Under the pieces are notes generated by a model that was not told the DNA's origin, ran no database searches, and saw only the letters and a list, made by a program, of their open reading frames with translations. A stretch of 64,000 bases of DNA from Peribacillus frigoritolerans (GTDB taxonomy: Bacteria; Bacillota; Bacilli; Bacillales; DSM-1321): the NCBI RefSeq assembly GCF_040250305.1, contig NZ_CP158190.1, positions 2,140,001 to 2,204,000 of the forward strand. The letters run 5' to 3'. Positions 43,327 through 52,683 of the stretch are shown one piece after another (within the stretch, counting starts at the first letter, position 1; each line of letters begins with the position of its first letter). Made by a program: the position numbers and the translations under genes.

Positions 43327-43899
43327 ATGATTAAAACAAATTCCGTTTTGGATGCTAAAGGTTTAGCTTGTCCAATGCCAATCGTAAAAACGAAAAAAGC
43401 CATGAATGTTTTGGAAGCGGGGGAAGTTCTTGAAGTTCAAGCAACTGATAAAGGGTCAACCGCCGACATGAAAGCTTGGGCGGAAAGTTCAGGTCACCAA
43501 TACTTGGGTACGGTTGAAGAAGGAACAACACTAAAACATTATCTTCGGAAAGCAAACGGAGAAGAAACAGCAGTGAAGAAGCATGAAAAAATCGTTTCAA
43601 ATGAAGAACTCCTTCAACTAATGCAAGAAAACAGAAATACGATCATCCTGGATGTACGAGAATCCGCAGAATATGCTTTTAATCACATTCCAGAAGCAAG
43701 ATCCCTTCCAATGGGTGAATTGGAACAACGTATGGGTGAACTTGATAAAGAGTCAGAGATTTTCGTGATTTGCCGTACAGGCAGCCGAAGTGATCTTGCT
43801 GCACAAAAACTGACGGCGGCCGGTTTTGAACGGGTATTCAATGTTGTACCCGGCATGAGCCAATGGAACGGTCCTTCACAAAAATCCGTGAATGAATAA
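43327..43899 (+). CDS. TusA-rhodanese fusion sulfurtransferase (CstA-like)
   Basis: 190 residues. Residues 1-~75 are a TusA domain with the CPMP active-site motif (GLACPMPIVKTKKAM). Residues ~90-185 are a rhodanese with active loop CRTGSRSD. In Staphylococcus CstA these two domains are joined to a DsrE domain; here the DsrE protein is encoded separately just downstream (43928). AAGGAGG precedes the ATG. An upstream half-site ATACCCCC near 43290 may be a further CstR contact. Confidence 0.87.
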   Translation: MIKTNSVLDAKGLACPMPIVKTKKAMNVLEAGEVLEVQATDKGSTADMKAWAESSGHQYLGTVEEGTTLKHYLRKANGEETAVKKHEKIVSNEELLQLMQENRNTIILDVRESAEYAFNHIPEARSLPMGELEQRMGELDKESEIFVICRTGSRSDLAAQKLTAAGFERVFNVVPGMSQWNGPSQKSVNE

Positions 43900-43927
43900 A
43901 AGTGACTACAAAATGTAGGAATATATC

Positions 43928-44323
43928 ATGACGAATAAAGTATCTATAATCGCAAGTAATGGTGGATTATTTGACGCATATAAAGTGTTTAACATCGCAA
44001 CGGCAGCAGCAGCAACAGATCAAAAAGTGGCCATTTTATTTACTTTCGAAGGCTTGAACTTAATTCATAAAGAAGCGAATGGACAGCTTCCACTCCCTGA
44101 AGGTAAAGAGCACTTTGCCGAAGACTTTAAAAAGGCCAATGTTCCTTCCATTCCAGAATTAGTTACCATGGCACAGGAAATGGACGTCAAGTTTATTGGG
44201 TGTCAAATGACCATGGACGTTTTGGGCATGGAAAAAGAAGCTTTCGTTGCCGGTATCGAAGTAGGTGGAGCGGTCACATTTTTGGAGTTCGCTAAGAATG
44301 CTGATGTTACATTAACCTTTTAA
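43928..44323 (+). CDS. DsrE-family sulfur carrier protein
   Basis: 131-residue DsrE-like protein; conserved cysteine in VKFIGCQMTMDVLGM, and the GGLFDAYKVFNIATAAAATD start. Shorter than the DsrE2 protein at 42089 and lacking its insertion. Ribosome-binding site is weak (TAGGAA). Completes, with the TusA-rhodanese fusion, the three activities of CstA-type proteins. Confidence 0.85.
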   Translation: MTNKVSIIASNGGLFDAYKVFNIATAAAATDQKVAILFTFEGLNLIHKEANGQLPLPEGKEHFAEDFKKANVPSIPELVTMAQEMDVKFIGCQMTMDVLGMEKEAFVAGIEVGGAVTFLEFAKNADVTLTF

Positions 44324-44370
44324 TGAAGGAAAAATTTTTGAAATCATTAATACTGTAGGGGGTATAAAAT

Positions 44371-45498
44371 ATGGCGTTTAAGCAAATGACAGCCGCTGAG
44401 GTTTCAAAGAAAGTAATCAATAAAACCGACTTATTTATTTTGGATGTTCGAAATGAAAGTGACTACAATGATTGGAAAATTGAAGGGGAGAATTTTGAAT
44501 TCCTTAATATCCCTTACTTTGATCTGCTGGATGGCGTGGAAGAAATACTCGATCAAATCCCGTCCAATAAAGAAATCCTGGTAGTATGTGCAAAGGAAGG
44601 CTCATCCGTCATGGTAGCTGAAATGTTATCTGAAGCTGGATTGAATGTTTTTTATTTAAAGGGCGGCATGAAAGCATGGAGTGAACATTTGGAACCAGTG
44701 AGGATCGGCGAATTGACCAATGGCGGCGAAATTTTCCAATTTGTTCGACTTGGTAAAGGCTGTTTATCTTACATGGTCGTTTCCAATGGTGAAGCAGCCG
44801 TAATTGATTCTACTCGAATGATTGATGCCTACCTTGATTTCGCCGATGATATCGGAGTGAAAATTACACATGTTCTGGATACGCACTTACATGCCGATCA
44901 TATTTCAGGTGGAAGACGAATAGCGGAATTAACAAATGCAGCTTACTGGCTGCCGCCAAAAGATGCGGCTGAAGTAACTTTTGAATATCAGCCATTAGAA
45001 GGCGGGAAAGTGATAACGATTGGTCATACTGCGATTGATATCCAAGCATTATACTCCCCGGGCCATACCATTGGATCTACATCATTTGTGGTCGATCAAA
45101 AATACTTGCTAAGCGGGGATATACTATTCATTGATTCGATTGGCAGACCGGACCTAGCTGGGCTGGCTGAGGATTGGGTAGGCGACTTGAGAGAAACACT
45201 GTATTCACGTTATAGAGAATTATCAGACGAGTTAATCGTATTGCCATCACATTTCATGATCATTGATGAATTGAATGAAGATGGAAGTGTCGCTAAAAAG
45301 TTGGGTGCGCTGTTTGCTGAAAATCACGGATTGAACATTGCAGATGAAACGGAATTCAGAGAGCTTGTAACAGGTAATTTACCGCCTCAGCCAAACGCTT
45401 ATCAAGAAATTCGCGAAACCAATATGGGGAAAATCGAGCCTGACGATGAAAAACAGCGCGAAATGGAAATTGGGCCTAATCGCTGTGCGGTTCGTTAA
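44371..45498 (+). CDS. Rhodanese-metallo-beta-lactamase fusion, persulfide dioxygenase-like (CstB-related)
   Basis: 375 residues. N-terminal rhodanese (1-~110; cysteine in VVCAKEGSS). Then an MBL domain of the ETHE1/persulfide-dioxygenase type (~120-340): [37 protein letters not shown]. It oxidises glutathione- or small-thiol persulfides to sulfite with O2. Staphylococcal CstB has the MBL first and the rhodanese last, so the domain order is reversed here. Start is preceded by GTAGGGGGTAT, which doubles as a CstR-like half-site. Confidence 0.88.
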   Translation: MAFKQMTAAEVSKKVINKTDLFILDVRNESDYNDWKIEGENFEFLNIPYFDLLDGVEEILDQIPSNKEILVVCAKEGSSVMVAEMLSEAGLNVFYLKGGMKAWSEHLEPVRIGELTNGGEIFQFVRLGKGCLSYMVVSNGEAAVIDSTRMIDAYLDFADDIGVKITHVLDTHLHADHISGGRRIAELTNAAYWLPPKDAAEVTFEYQPLEGGKVITIGHTAIDIQALYSPGHTIGSTSFVVDQKYLLSGDILFIDSIGRPDLAGLAEDWVGDLRETLYSRYRELSDELIVLPSHFMIIDELNEDGSVAKKLGALFAENHGLNIADETEFRELVTGNLPPQPNAYQEIRETNMGKIEPDDEKQREMEIGPNRCAVR

Positions 45499-45539
45499 TA
45501 CCGATAAAAATAGAAGCAAAAAAATAGGAGGAATGAAAT

Positions 45540-45767
45540 ATGAATTCAGATAAAGTGTTAAATGCTAAGGGACTAGCTTGTCCAATGCCGATCGTTAAAA
45601 CGAGAAAAGCGATGAATGATTTGCAAACCGGGGAAGTGCTGGAAATACATGTAACCGATAAAGGAGCTAAAGCCGACTTAGCCGCTTGGTCAAAATCCGG
45701 TGGCCATGAGCTGGTGGAAACGGCAGAAGAAAATGATATACTGAAATTTTGGATTAGAAAAGGCTGA
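45540..45767 (+). CDS. TusA-family sulfurtransferase
   Basis: 75-residue single TusA domain with active CPMP motif (GLACPMPIVKTRKAM). Very similar to the TusA half of the fusion at 43327, indicating duplication within the operon. AGGAGGAATG precedes the ATG. A hairpin with T-run follows directly. Confidence 0.88.
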   Translation: MNSDKVLNAKGLACPMPIVKTRKAMNDLQTGEVLEIHVTDKGAKADLAAWSKSGGHELVETAEENDILKFWIRKG

Positions 45768-45772
45768 TAAAG

Positions 45773-45801
45773 GAAGGGAACCAATAGGGTTCCCTTCTTT
45801 T
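45773..45801 (+). terminator. Terminator/attenuator between tusA-like and tauE-like genes
   Basis: GAAGGGAACC / GGGTTCCCTTC stem with AATA loop and TTTT tail. It lies 17 bases before the TauE/SafE start codon and may reduce downstream expression. Confidence 0.7.
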
Positions 45802-45817
45802 GAGGGAGGCACTGACA

Positions 45818-46597
45818 ATGGATATCACCTTTATCATTACCATCTTTTTGATTGGTTTTTTAGGTTCATACGTTTCAGGAATGCTCGGCATCGGCGGTTC
45901 GATAATAAATTATCCAATGCTGCTGTTTATTCCCCCAATCTTCGGTTTAGCGGCATTTAGTGCCCATGATGTGACAGGTATAAGTGCTGTACAAGTCTTA
46001 TTCGCTTCCATCGGAGGTATATGGAGCTATCGTAAGAGCGGACATTTAAATAAAACGCTGATTCTCTATATGGGGATCAGTGTGTTAATCGGAAGCGTGG
46101 TTGGAAGTTTTGGATCACAATCGATGTCGGAAAACGGAGTGAATATCGTCTATGGCATTTTGGCGTTGATAGCTGCTGTCATGATGTTCATTCCGAAGAA
46201 AGGGATAGATGACATTCCTTTGGATCAAGTTACCTTCAACAAATGGCTTGCGGCCATCCTTGCCTTAATCGTAGGTTTAGGTGCCGGGATAGTCGGTGCC
46301 GGAGGGGGCTTTCTATTAGTTCCGATCATGCTTATCGTTTTAAGAATACCAACCAGGATAACGATTGCGTCTTCATTAGCTATCACATTCATTTCATCCA
46401 TTGGTGCAACAGTAGGGAAAATCTCAACGGGACAAGTTGACTTCTATCCGGCATTGATCATGGTAGTTGCTAGTTTAATAGCATCTCCGCTTGGGGCGAT
46501 GGCCGGTAAAAAAATGAATGTAAAAGTGCTGCAAGTCATACTGGCTTTATTGATTTTAGCGACCGCTGTGAAAACCTGGGTGGGGATCATGTCTTGA
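45818..46597 (+). CDS. TauE/SafE-family sulfite/sulfur-anion exporter
   Basis: 259-residue membrane protein with about eight segments. Two TauE/SafE repeats are visible ([16 protein letters not shown] and [16 protein letters not shown]). It probably exports the sulfite produced by the persulfide dioxygenase. ATG 45818 follows GAGGGAGG. Last gene of the sulfur operon. Confidence 0.88.
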   Translation: MDITFIITIFLIGFLGSYVSGMLGIGGSIINYPMLLFIPPIFGLAAFSAHDVTGISAVQVLFASIGGIWSYRKSGHLNKTLILYMGISVLIGSVVGSFGSQSMSENGVNIVYGILALIAAVMMFIPKKGIDDIPLDQVTFNKWLAAILALIVGLGAGIVGAGGGFLLVPIMLIVLRIPTRITIASSLAITFISSIGATVGKISTGQVDFYPALIMVVASLIASPLGAMAGKKMNVKVLQVILALLILATAVKTWVGIMS

Positions 46598-46670
46598 GTT
46601 ACGAGTTGGCCCGACCTTGACAGGAAGGGGGGCGTGGGTCGAATCCAGTAGGAATCATCAATGTTCAAAT

Positions 46671-46707
46671 ACGTAAATCCTTAATACATAAGGGTTTGCG
46701 TTTTTTT
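46671..46707 (+). terminator. Terminator of the sulfur operon
   Basis: ACGTAAATCCTTA / TAAGGGTTTGCG stem with G-T pairs and seven T. Confidence 0.85.
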
Positions 46708-46882
46708 GTTCTCTTATATCTGTTCTGTTTTAACTAGAAATCGAGTAATGCTACCTTGGCTGTGTCTTTCGTTTCAAGTCTTCATTCTATTATTTAAATA
46801 ACATTGGATAATCTATTAATAAAAACTAATTATGGTAAAATGTAGATGGATTAATAACTAAGTAGAATTGGAGAATGGAATA

Positions 46883-48865
46883 ATGAAATCAATCTTCTTA
46901 AAAGCAGGATTATTAACGTGTTTATTGCTCGGTTTGGTTTATGATGAAACCTCCGCCGCGTCAGAATGGTCCTCCAAATGCTCATCATTTGGTGTAATTA
47001 AGCAAAATGAAAATCCCTCTTTTCAGCATATTAACTGTTTACTGACGAATGCAGCTTTGGATGCAGAAATCCCTCCTGAAGTTGTAAAGGCTGTAGCTAG
47101 AAAAGAAAGTGATTTTTTGCAATTCAAAGAGAAGGACAAACCTAATATCTCTTCTGATGGCGGAATCGGTATCATGCAGGTTACAGATATACCAAAGGAG
47201 TATAAAGATGAAGATGAAGAGGAATTAGCATACAAAGAAAAATTAACATACGATATTACCTTCAATATCGAGGAGGGCGTCAAAATCCTTAGTAATAAGT
47301 TCGATTACGGACGACTTCCGAAAGTAGAAGGTGCCGGAAGACAGGAAATAGAAAATTGGTATTTCCCTATAATGGCGTACAATGGAACAAAATCTATTAA
47401 CGGTCCTGTATATCAGAGTAATGGATTGAAAAATACAAAAGCTTATCAAGAAATAGTTTTTTCCTATATTGAAAATGACAGTTTCTTAGGAGGTACTGAA
47501 TTAGCGCAATTTCCTTTTAAGACAGAACACTTCTCATACGACGCTAACAATAATATAAATTTTTTAAAGGATACCTTTATACTAGCAGTCCCTTTGCATA
47601 CTTCTGTTTACCTTTTGAAAAAGGGTGACGATGTAGTTGTAACAGGAGGGAATGGGAGTTTAAGGGAACAACCAGCTACTTCCAAAGTCGTAAATAATCT
47701 AGCTCCCAAAAATGCCATATTGGAAATCACAGGAGAATTTACATATGACAAAGGATTAGGAAGTGTAAATCAATTTGTCTGGTTCCCTGTTAAAACGACA
47801 GATGGAAAGTCAACTGGTTTCATTTCCTCTGCTTATATTAAAAAGCTAGATTCCTCTTGGACACCACCTGTAGATAACGCAGCTCCGCCAGTACCAAGTG
47901 TGAATGAAGTAACGGATAACTCGACGAATGTCACAGGAAAAGCCGAAGCAGGGTCAACCCTTACGGTTAAAGCAGGGACGAAAGGAATAGGAACAGCGAA
48001 AGCAAGTACCATAGGCACATATACGGTTTCCATTCCAAAACAAAAAGCCGGAACAAAAATAACCGTAACAGCAACAGACGATGCTGGAAATACAAGTGCG
48101 GCAAAAGAGATAACGGTTAAAGATGTTACAGCGCCGTCCAAACCAACTGTGAATGCCGTCTATGATAGTGCCACGGTTATTGCTGGTAAAGCTGAAACCA
48201 ATGCAAAAGTATATGCGATGGTGGGAACCAAGAAAATCGGGGAAGCAACAGCGAAAAACAGTGCTTATTCCATGAAGATTGCTAAACAAAAAGCTGGTAC
48301 ATCGATTCTTATTTATGCGGTTGATGCAGCAGGAAATAAGAGCGCAAGTAAATCGGTTAAAGTAATCGATAAAACAGCTCCACCTGCCCCAAGTGTCAAT
48401 ACCGTTTATGATTCTTCGACTTCTATTACTGGTAAAGCTGAAACCAATGCAAAAGTATATGCTGTGGTGGGAACCAAGACAATTGGAGAAGCCACATCAA
48501 AAAGCGGTTCGTATACCATGAAGATTTCGAAGCAAAAAGCTGGCACTTCCATTGTTGTTTATGCGAAAGATGCTTCAGGAAATAAGAGCTCCAGCAGAGC
48601 CGTTAAGGTAATCGATAAAACAGCTCCACCTGTCCCAACTGTTAATAAAATAACGAGCAAGACCGTAACCGTTACTGGTAAGAGTGAAAAGGGTGCATCC
48701 ATTTATATCTACAATGGAAGCAAGAAAATCGGACAAGGTGTAGTAGATAGCCGAGGAAATTATAAAGTGAAAATCAAGGCACAAAAGAAGGGTTCTACTA
48801 TAAAGGTATACGCTCAAGATAAATCAGGTAACAAGAGTAAAAGTAAAACAACGAAGGTAAGCTAA
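46883..48865 (+). CDS. Secreted lysozyme-like transglycosylase with SH3-like and Ig-like repeats
   Basis: 660 residues. Signal peptide 1-~27; SLT/lysozyme-like catalytic domain ~45-205 with glutamate in AVARKESDF and GGIGIMQVTD; SH3-like region ~240-325 (GSLREQPATSKVV..GFISSAYIK). Four Ig-like repeats of ~82 residues follow (~335-660), each with PxVNxV..TGKAE..KQKAGT..DxAGNxS. Repeats 2 and 3 are almost identical in DNA (246-bp period), so recent duplication is likely. Probably cell-wall hydrolysis during growth or surface remodelling. Start is ATG 46883 after GGAGAATGG. Confidence 0.85.
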   Translation: MKSIFLKAGLLTCLLLGLVYDETSAASEWSSKCSSFGVIKQNENPSFQHINCLLTNAALDAEIPPEVVKAVARKESDFLQFKEKDKPNISSDGGIGIMQVTDIPKEYKDEDEEELAYKEKLTYDITFNIEEGVKILSNKFDYGRLPKVEGAGRQEIENWYFPIMAYNGTKSINGPVYQSNGLKNTKAYQEIVFSYIENDSFLGGTELAQFPFKTEHFSYDANNNINFLKDTFILAVPLHTSVYLLKKGDDVVVTGGNGSLREQPATSKVVNNLAPKNAILEITGEFTYDKGLGSVNQFVWFPVKTTDGKSTGFISSAYIKKLDSSWTPPVDNAAPPVPSVNEVTDNSTNVTGKAEAGSTLTVKAGTKGIGTAKASTIGTYTVSIPKQKAGTKITVTATDDAGNTSAAKEITVKDVTAPSKPTVNAVYDSATVIAGKAETNAKVYAMVGTKKIGEATAKNSAYSMKIAKQKAGTSILIYAVDAAGNKSASKSVKVIDKTAPPAPSVNTVYDSSTSITGKAETNAKVYAVVGTKTIGEATSKSGSYTMKISKQKAGTSIVVYAKDASGNKSSSRAVKVIDKTAPPVPTVNKITSKTVTVTGKSEKGASIYIYNGSKKIGQGVVDSRGNYKVKIKAQKKGSTIKVYAQDKSGNKSKSKTTKVS

Positions 48866-48889
48866 TATTAACCAAAGACAATATCAAAA

Positions 48890-48928
48890 CCGGTAATACT
48901 TCTCCAAGTATTACCGTTTCTTTTTTTG
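48890..48928 (+). terminator. Terminator of the transglycosylase gene
   Basis: CGGTAATACTT / AAGTATTACCG with a CTCC loop and TTTCTTTTTTT tail. Confidence 0.9.
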
Positions 48929-49218
48929 TATATTCTATTAAACAATAATGTTGGTTCACTAGATTAATAGAACAGATTCAACGCTTAATACAAAAAGGAG
49001 CTGCTACTTATAATTCTAATCATTCATCTGTAAGGATATATAAATTAGAACGACGTCTGTTCCTACATTTGGTAAACGATTACTTTTTTGAAATCTGTAC
49101 TTCCCACTTTTATTTACCTTTCCTGTTTTCATTTGTAAAAAACAACTATTGATTAAAATGTTGTTACAAGAGATAATAAACCGTGCTAAAAGCGATACCA
49201 ACAGGGGGAAAATGATTA
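48929..49218. other. Intergenic, no gene seen
   Basis: AT-rich. An AAAAAGGAG at about 48991 is not followed by a usable reading frame. Upstream region of the lipoprotein gene. Confidence 0.4.
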
Positions 49219-50103
49219 ATGAAGTTTTTAAAAGTTTTAATAATAGGTTTATTGTCTGTCATTCTTTTATCGGCATGTTCTGATAGTTCAAACGGAGATG
49301 TCAAAAAGGTAGAAGAATCCAAGAAGGAACAAAAAGAATTCTCAACTTTAGAAGATTTTTCTAAAATAGATTTTGAGAATCCTGATAAAGATGCATGGGC
49401 TAAAATTTATATGCCTAAAAAAGATTTCAAGACCATTTTAAAACAGATGGCTGGTCCTGATGATGAAGGAACTATCACTTATAAAAGCATTGAATTAAAA
49501 GACTCTAAAACGATAGAAATGAAAGTGAACAATTCAGACGGCGGAAGCTTTGAGAACAGCATGCAAGCAGCTATTATGGATGCCTACATACGAGAACTAT
49601 ATAAACACTCTGAACTCTACGATGATAAAAAAGAACCAACTATCCGTACCGTTGATTTGAGTAACACAGTTATTGCGGAAAACAAGAAGCCTATTGAATT
49701 CGATGAAGATTCCGAACAAAAACCTGAAGAGCTTGGAACCTTTAAACTGGGCGAAAAGGTAAATGTAGAAGGTCATATCATAACATTAACAAATGCACAT
49801 TATACAAAGGAAAGAAACGAATTCGAAGAAACACAGCCCAAAGAAGTATTGGGATTTGATATTGAATACCAAAATAGTACAAAAGAAGAACAAGTAGTTA
49901 GCGCGGGAGATTTTGAAGTGTATGACAGCAAAGGTGAAAAGATGGAGGTATATGCTCTCGATACATTAACCGAGAGTGTTCAAGCTGGAAAGCATGTTAA
50001 CGGACCTGCTGCTTTCGGAGTAACCGGTAATGCACCTTATGAAATCTTCTACACAGATTATACTACGGGTAGCAAAGCAAAATGGATAATGGAAGTGAAA
50101 TAA
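49219..50103 (+). CDS. Lipoprotein with DUF4352-like C-terminal domain
   Basis: 294 residues. Lipobox LLSAC with the acylated Cys at about 20; central acidic/lysine-rich region; C-terminal DUF4352-like immunoglobulin fold (~175-290: KLGEKVNVEGHIITLTNAHY, VLGFDIEYQNSTKEEQVV, YDSKGEKMEVYALDT). Such domains occur in surface lipoproteins of unknown role. AGGGGGAAAA precedes the ATG. No partner gene; monocistronic with its own terminator. Confidence 0.8.
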   Translation: MKFLKVLIIGLLSVILLSACSDSSNGDVKKVEESKKEQKEFSTLEDFSKIDFENPDKDAWAKIYMPKKDFKTILKQMAGPDDEGTITYKSIELKDSKTIEMKVNNSDGGSFENSMQAAIMDAYIRELYKHSELYDDKKEPTIRTVDLSNTVIAENKKPIEFDEDSEQKPEELGTFKLGEKVNVEGHIITLTNAHYTKERNEFEETQPKEVLGFDIEYQNSTKEEQVVSAGDFEVYDSKGEKMEVYALDTLTESVQAGKHVNGPAAFGVTGNAPYEIFYTDYTTGSKAKWIMEVK

Positions 50104-50142
50104 TCGATTTCATGTTCATTTTTTGAAGCAGAAATTGTAGGC

Positions 50143-50180
50143 AAAAAGGTACTCACAACGATGGTGGGTACCTTTTTTTG
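50143..50180 (+). terminator. Terminator of the lipoprotein gene
   Basis: AAAAAGGTAC..CAC / GTG..GTACCTTTTTTT stem; the palindromic A/T ends could also serve the convergent small gene on the minus strand. Confidence 0.85.
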
Positions 50181-50204
50181 TTATGCCTTTTATGTTTCAA
50201 CCTT

Positions 50205-50408
50205 CTATATAAAAATATCAATGCATTGTTCTACAGTTGTTGCAGAGGCTAACTGTTTAGATTTTGTAGCCAATACATCTGCCGGTTCTGTATCGAGAAT
50301 AACACCAAATAAGTTTTCTATTTCATCCAAGCTTTTTTCTAAACGGGTAGAGATGATTGAAATCGCTATTTCTTTGACAAGTCTGTGTTCTGCCATGTTA
50401 ATACTCAC
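50205..50408 (-). CDS. Small hypothetical protein
   Basis: 67 residues from GTG 50408, which has AAGGGGTGAT upstream on the minus strand; a longer frame to 50507 lacks one. It is predicted mainly helical (RLVKEIAISIISTRLEKSLDEIENLFG). No family recognised. Convergent with the lipoprotein gene and sharing its terminator. Probability of being a real gene is moderate. Confidence 0.5.
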   Translation of the reverse strand: MSINMAEHRLVKEIAISIISTRLEKSLDEIENLFGVILDTEPADVLATKSKQLASATTVEQCIDIFI

Positions 50409-50904
50409 TTGAATCACCCCTTCTAATAAACTTAAATACCTATATTCGCCTATCCAAGTGTTAATTCCTTTTAAGAAAAGAATATGTCGAAAAATAAGCG
50501 ACATCATTGACTTAATAATTGGCTATGTTAAAGTTATTGATTGTTTTTGAATAGTCCAGTAGTCAATTTTGGTAATCGGGTTAACTAGTTTGTCATAGTG
50601 TATCTCTTATATTTACAAACCATTAATAAGCTTTAATATTCTGCATCGGTCTTTTTATGACAAAATCCTTAGTTGTTTCTCCATTTTTGACTCATACCAT
50701 CAATTTCCACCCTTTACATGTTATATATGTCGTTATAACCTCCTTTGTTTTCGTATAAACCGTGACTTTTGGTTTATCTTTCATGTGAAGGAATAAAATC
50801 ACATGGGTTTAACAGAGCGTTTAAAATGGTCTGTTAATTTTAAGGGTAGAGTTTGCTATAAGGAATATAGCATCCCTCAAAAAGATCTTTTGGAGGTAAT
50901 GTTG
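50409..50904. other. Intergenic region upstream of phoX-like gene
   Basis: No gene. It contains TTTACA-like words at about 50611 and 50713 that could be PhoP half-boxes, and a hairpin ATAAACC/GGTTTAT (50755-50777). Divergent from the small minus-strand gene. Confidence 0.35.
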
Positions 50905-52350
50905 ATGAAATCTAGCAATAGCTGTTTAAACAGACGTAATTTCTTAAAAGTTGGCGGAATGAGTACTTTAGCATTGACACTTGGTTCAACCGGGGTATTT
51001 TCTCTTGCAGGGGCTACAAAAGGATTTGCAGCGGAATCCAGCAATCCAACAAGTGGATTTGGTGGCTATGGCCCACTAGTAAAGGATCCAAATGGAGTTC
51101 TTGATCTGCCAAGGGGATTTCATTACAAAATGCTTTCACGAACTGGTGATATCATGCCTAATGGTGACCTTGTCCCTTCTGCTCACGATGGAATGGCTGC
51201 CTATAAAGGAGAGAAGGGTACAACCATTCTTGTAAGAAACCATGAAAATGGGACAAATTCAGATTACCCTGTAAACGGAAAAAAACCTTGGAGTGCTGGT
51301 GCTGCCGGCGGCACAACCACATTAATCGTTGGACAAAATAACAATGTCATTGATCAGTATGTATCAAGTTCAGGTACAATCCGTAATTGTGCGGGTGGAG
51401 CTACGACTTGGGGCACTTGGTTAACAATGGAAGAAACTCGTGATATGGGACATGGCTTTGTATTTGAAGTAAATCCGCTTGATCCTGAAAACGAAATGTC
51501 AAGAACACCGATCCGTGATATGGGTTATTTCTCCCATGAAGCTGGGCATGTTGACCCTTCAACAGGAATTTGGTATTTAACCGAAGACGCAAGTCCAAGC
51601 TTCTTGTACCGTTTTACACCACATGACCGAAGTCAAAAGCTAGGTTCTCTGCAAAAGGGCGGTATCCTTGAAGCGGCAGCGATTGATGAATTGCCGGCTG
51701 CAGCTGCAAGTCAATTTAATACTAGACAAAAATTCGGGATCGTTTGGAAAAAATTAAATCCTGAAATCGCACAGCAGGATGCTAAGGATAAAGGCTGTAT
51801 TCAGTTTAGCCGCTTAGAAGGGGCTTATTTTTCTGAAGGTACTTTATGGTTTGATGATACAAGTGCAGGTTCAGCACGACTTGGCCGTGTTTATCGCTAC
51901 ACGCCAGCGACAAACACCTTAGAACTATTCTATGAGTCTACTGATAAAAATGATTTAGAAGCACCGGATAATATTACAATCACTCCTTGGGGAGATCTTT
52001 GGATTGCCGAAGATGGAGGCGGTAATGATCGTATTGTCGGATTAACTCCTGAAGGAAATATTTATACTTTCGCTGAAAATATGATGAACGGTTCTGAATT
52101 TGCTGGCCCTACATTTTCTCCAGATGGAAATACTTTCTTTGTAAATATGCAAACACCAGGTATCACCTTTGCGATTTGGGGACCATTTGCACGCAGAAAT
52201 TCTACCCGTAGACGAGCTATGAACCAGGCTATGCCGCCAGCAAGTCTTGCTCCTGTTGTTTCGGATAGACTTACTGCATTCGCAGAAGAACAAGGCATGT
52301 CTTTATTAGAAGCAGCAGCTTTAGAGCGTCATGGTATGCCAATTTTATAA
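50905..52350 (+). CDS. phoX: PhoX-family (DUF839) Tat-exported phosphatase
   Basis: 481 residues. The N-terminus has a twin-arginine motif NRRNFLKVGG and an AGATKGFAAE hydrophobic/cleavage region, so export is folded through Tat. The rest is a PhoX-type propeller: GDLVPSAHDGMAAY, RNHENG, GGATTWGTWLTMEET, SHEAGHVDPSTG, ARLGRVYRY, DNITITPWGDLWIAEDGGG. PhoX enzymes are calcium/iron alkaline phosphatases used under phosphate starvation. Start 50905 follows GGAGGT by seven bases. A TatA gene follows, mirroring the phoD-tatA arrangement. Confidence 0.87.
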   Translation: MKSSNSCLNRRNFLKVGGMSTLALTLGSTGVFSLAGATKGFAAESSNPTSGFGGYGPLVKDPNGVLDLPRGFHYKMLSRTGDIMPNGDLVPSAHDGMAAYKGEKGTTILVRNHENGTNSDYPVNGKKPWSAGAAGGTTTLIVGQNNNVIDQYVSSSGTIRNCAGGATTWGTWLTMEETRDMGHGFVFEVNPLDPENEMSRTPIRDMGYFSHEAGHVDPSTGIWYLTEDASPSFLYRFTPHDRSQKLGSLQKGGILEAAAIDELPAAAASQFNTRQKFGIVWKKLNPEIAQQDAKDKGCIQFSRLEGAYFSEGTLWFDDTSAGSARLGRVYRYTPATNTLELFYESTDKNDLEAPDNITITPWGDLWIAEDGGGNDRIVGLTPEGNIYTFAENMMNGSEFAGPTFSPDGNTFFVNMQTPGITFAIWGPFARRNSTRRRAMNQAMPPASLAPVVSDRLTAFAEEQGMSLLEAAALERHGMPIL

Positions 52351-52408
52351 GTAATGATCGCATTTTTTTGAGTACTAACAAACCATCATGGTATAGGAGG
52401 TGAGACCT

Positions 52409-52636
52409 TTGTTATCTAGTATCGGCATCCCTGGTCTAATTCTCATTCTAGTCATAGCGTTAATCATTTTTGGCCCTTCTAAATTACCGGAAATTGGAAG
52501 GGCTTTTGGAAACACTTTAAAAGAATTTAAAAAAGCGACTAATGATTTGATCAGCAATGAAAAAGAAGAAAAAACTAACTCTGAAGAAAAAAATAAACTA
52601 GTAGCTCTTGAGAAATCCGAAAAGACTGGGAACTAA
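52409..52636 (+). CDS. tatA: Twin-arginine translocase subunit TatA
   Basis: 75 residues: short N-terminal membrane helix ([25 protein letters not shown]), the FGP hinge, amphipathic helix ([15 protein letters not shown]) and charged tail; all classic TatA. TTG 52409 follows GGAGGTGAG. Adjacent to the Tat substrate PhoX; TatC is not in the window, so a TatC elsewhere must complete the translocase. Confidence 0.92.
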   Translation: MLSSIGIPGLILILVIALIIFGPSKLPEIGRAFGNTLKEFKKATNDLISNEKEEKTNSEEKNKLVALEKSEKTGN

Positions 52637-52683
52637 ATAACTTGTTTTACAATTTAATAGAGTAATTGCTTGGAGGAAATAGT

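Noticed and set aside
44350..44365. Full CstR operator before the dioxygenase gene
   Set aside because: Only one arm is good and it coincides with the ribosome-binding site; not listed as a separate regulatory feature.
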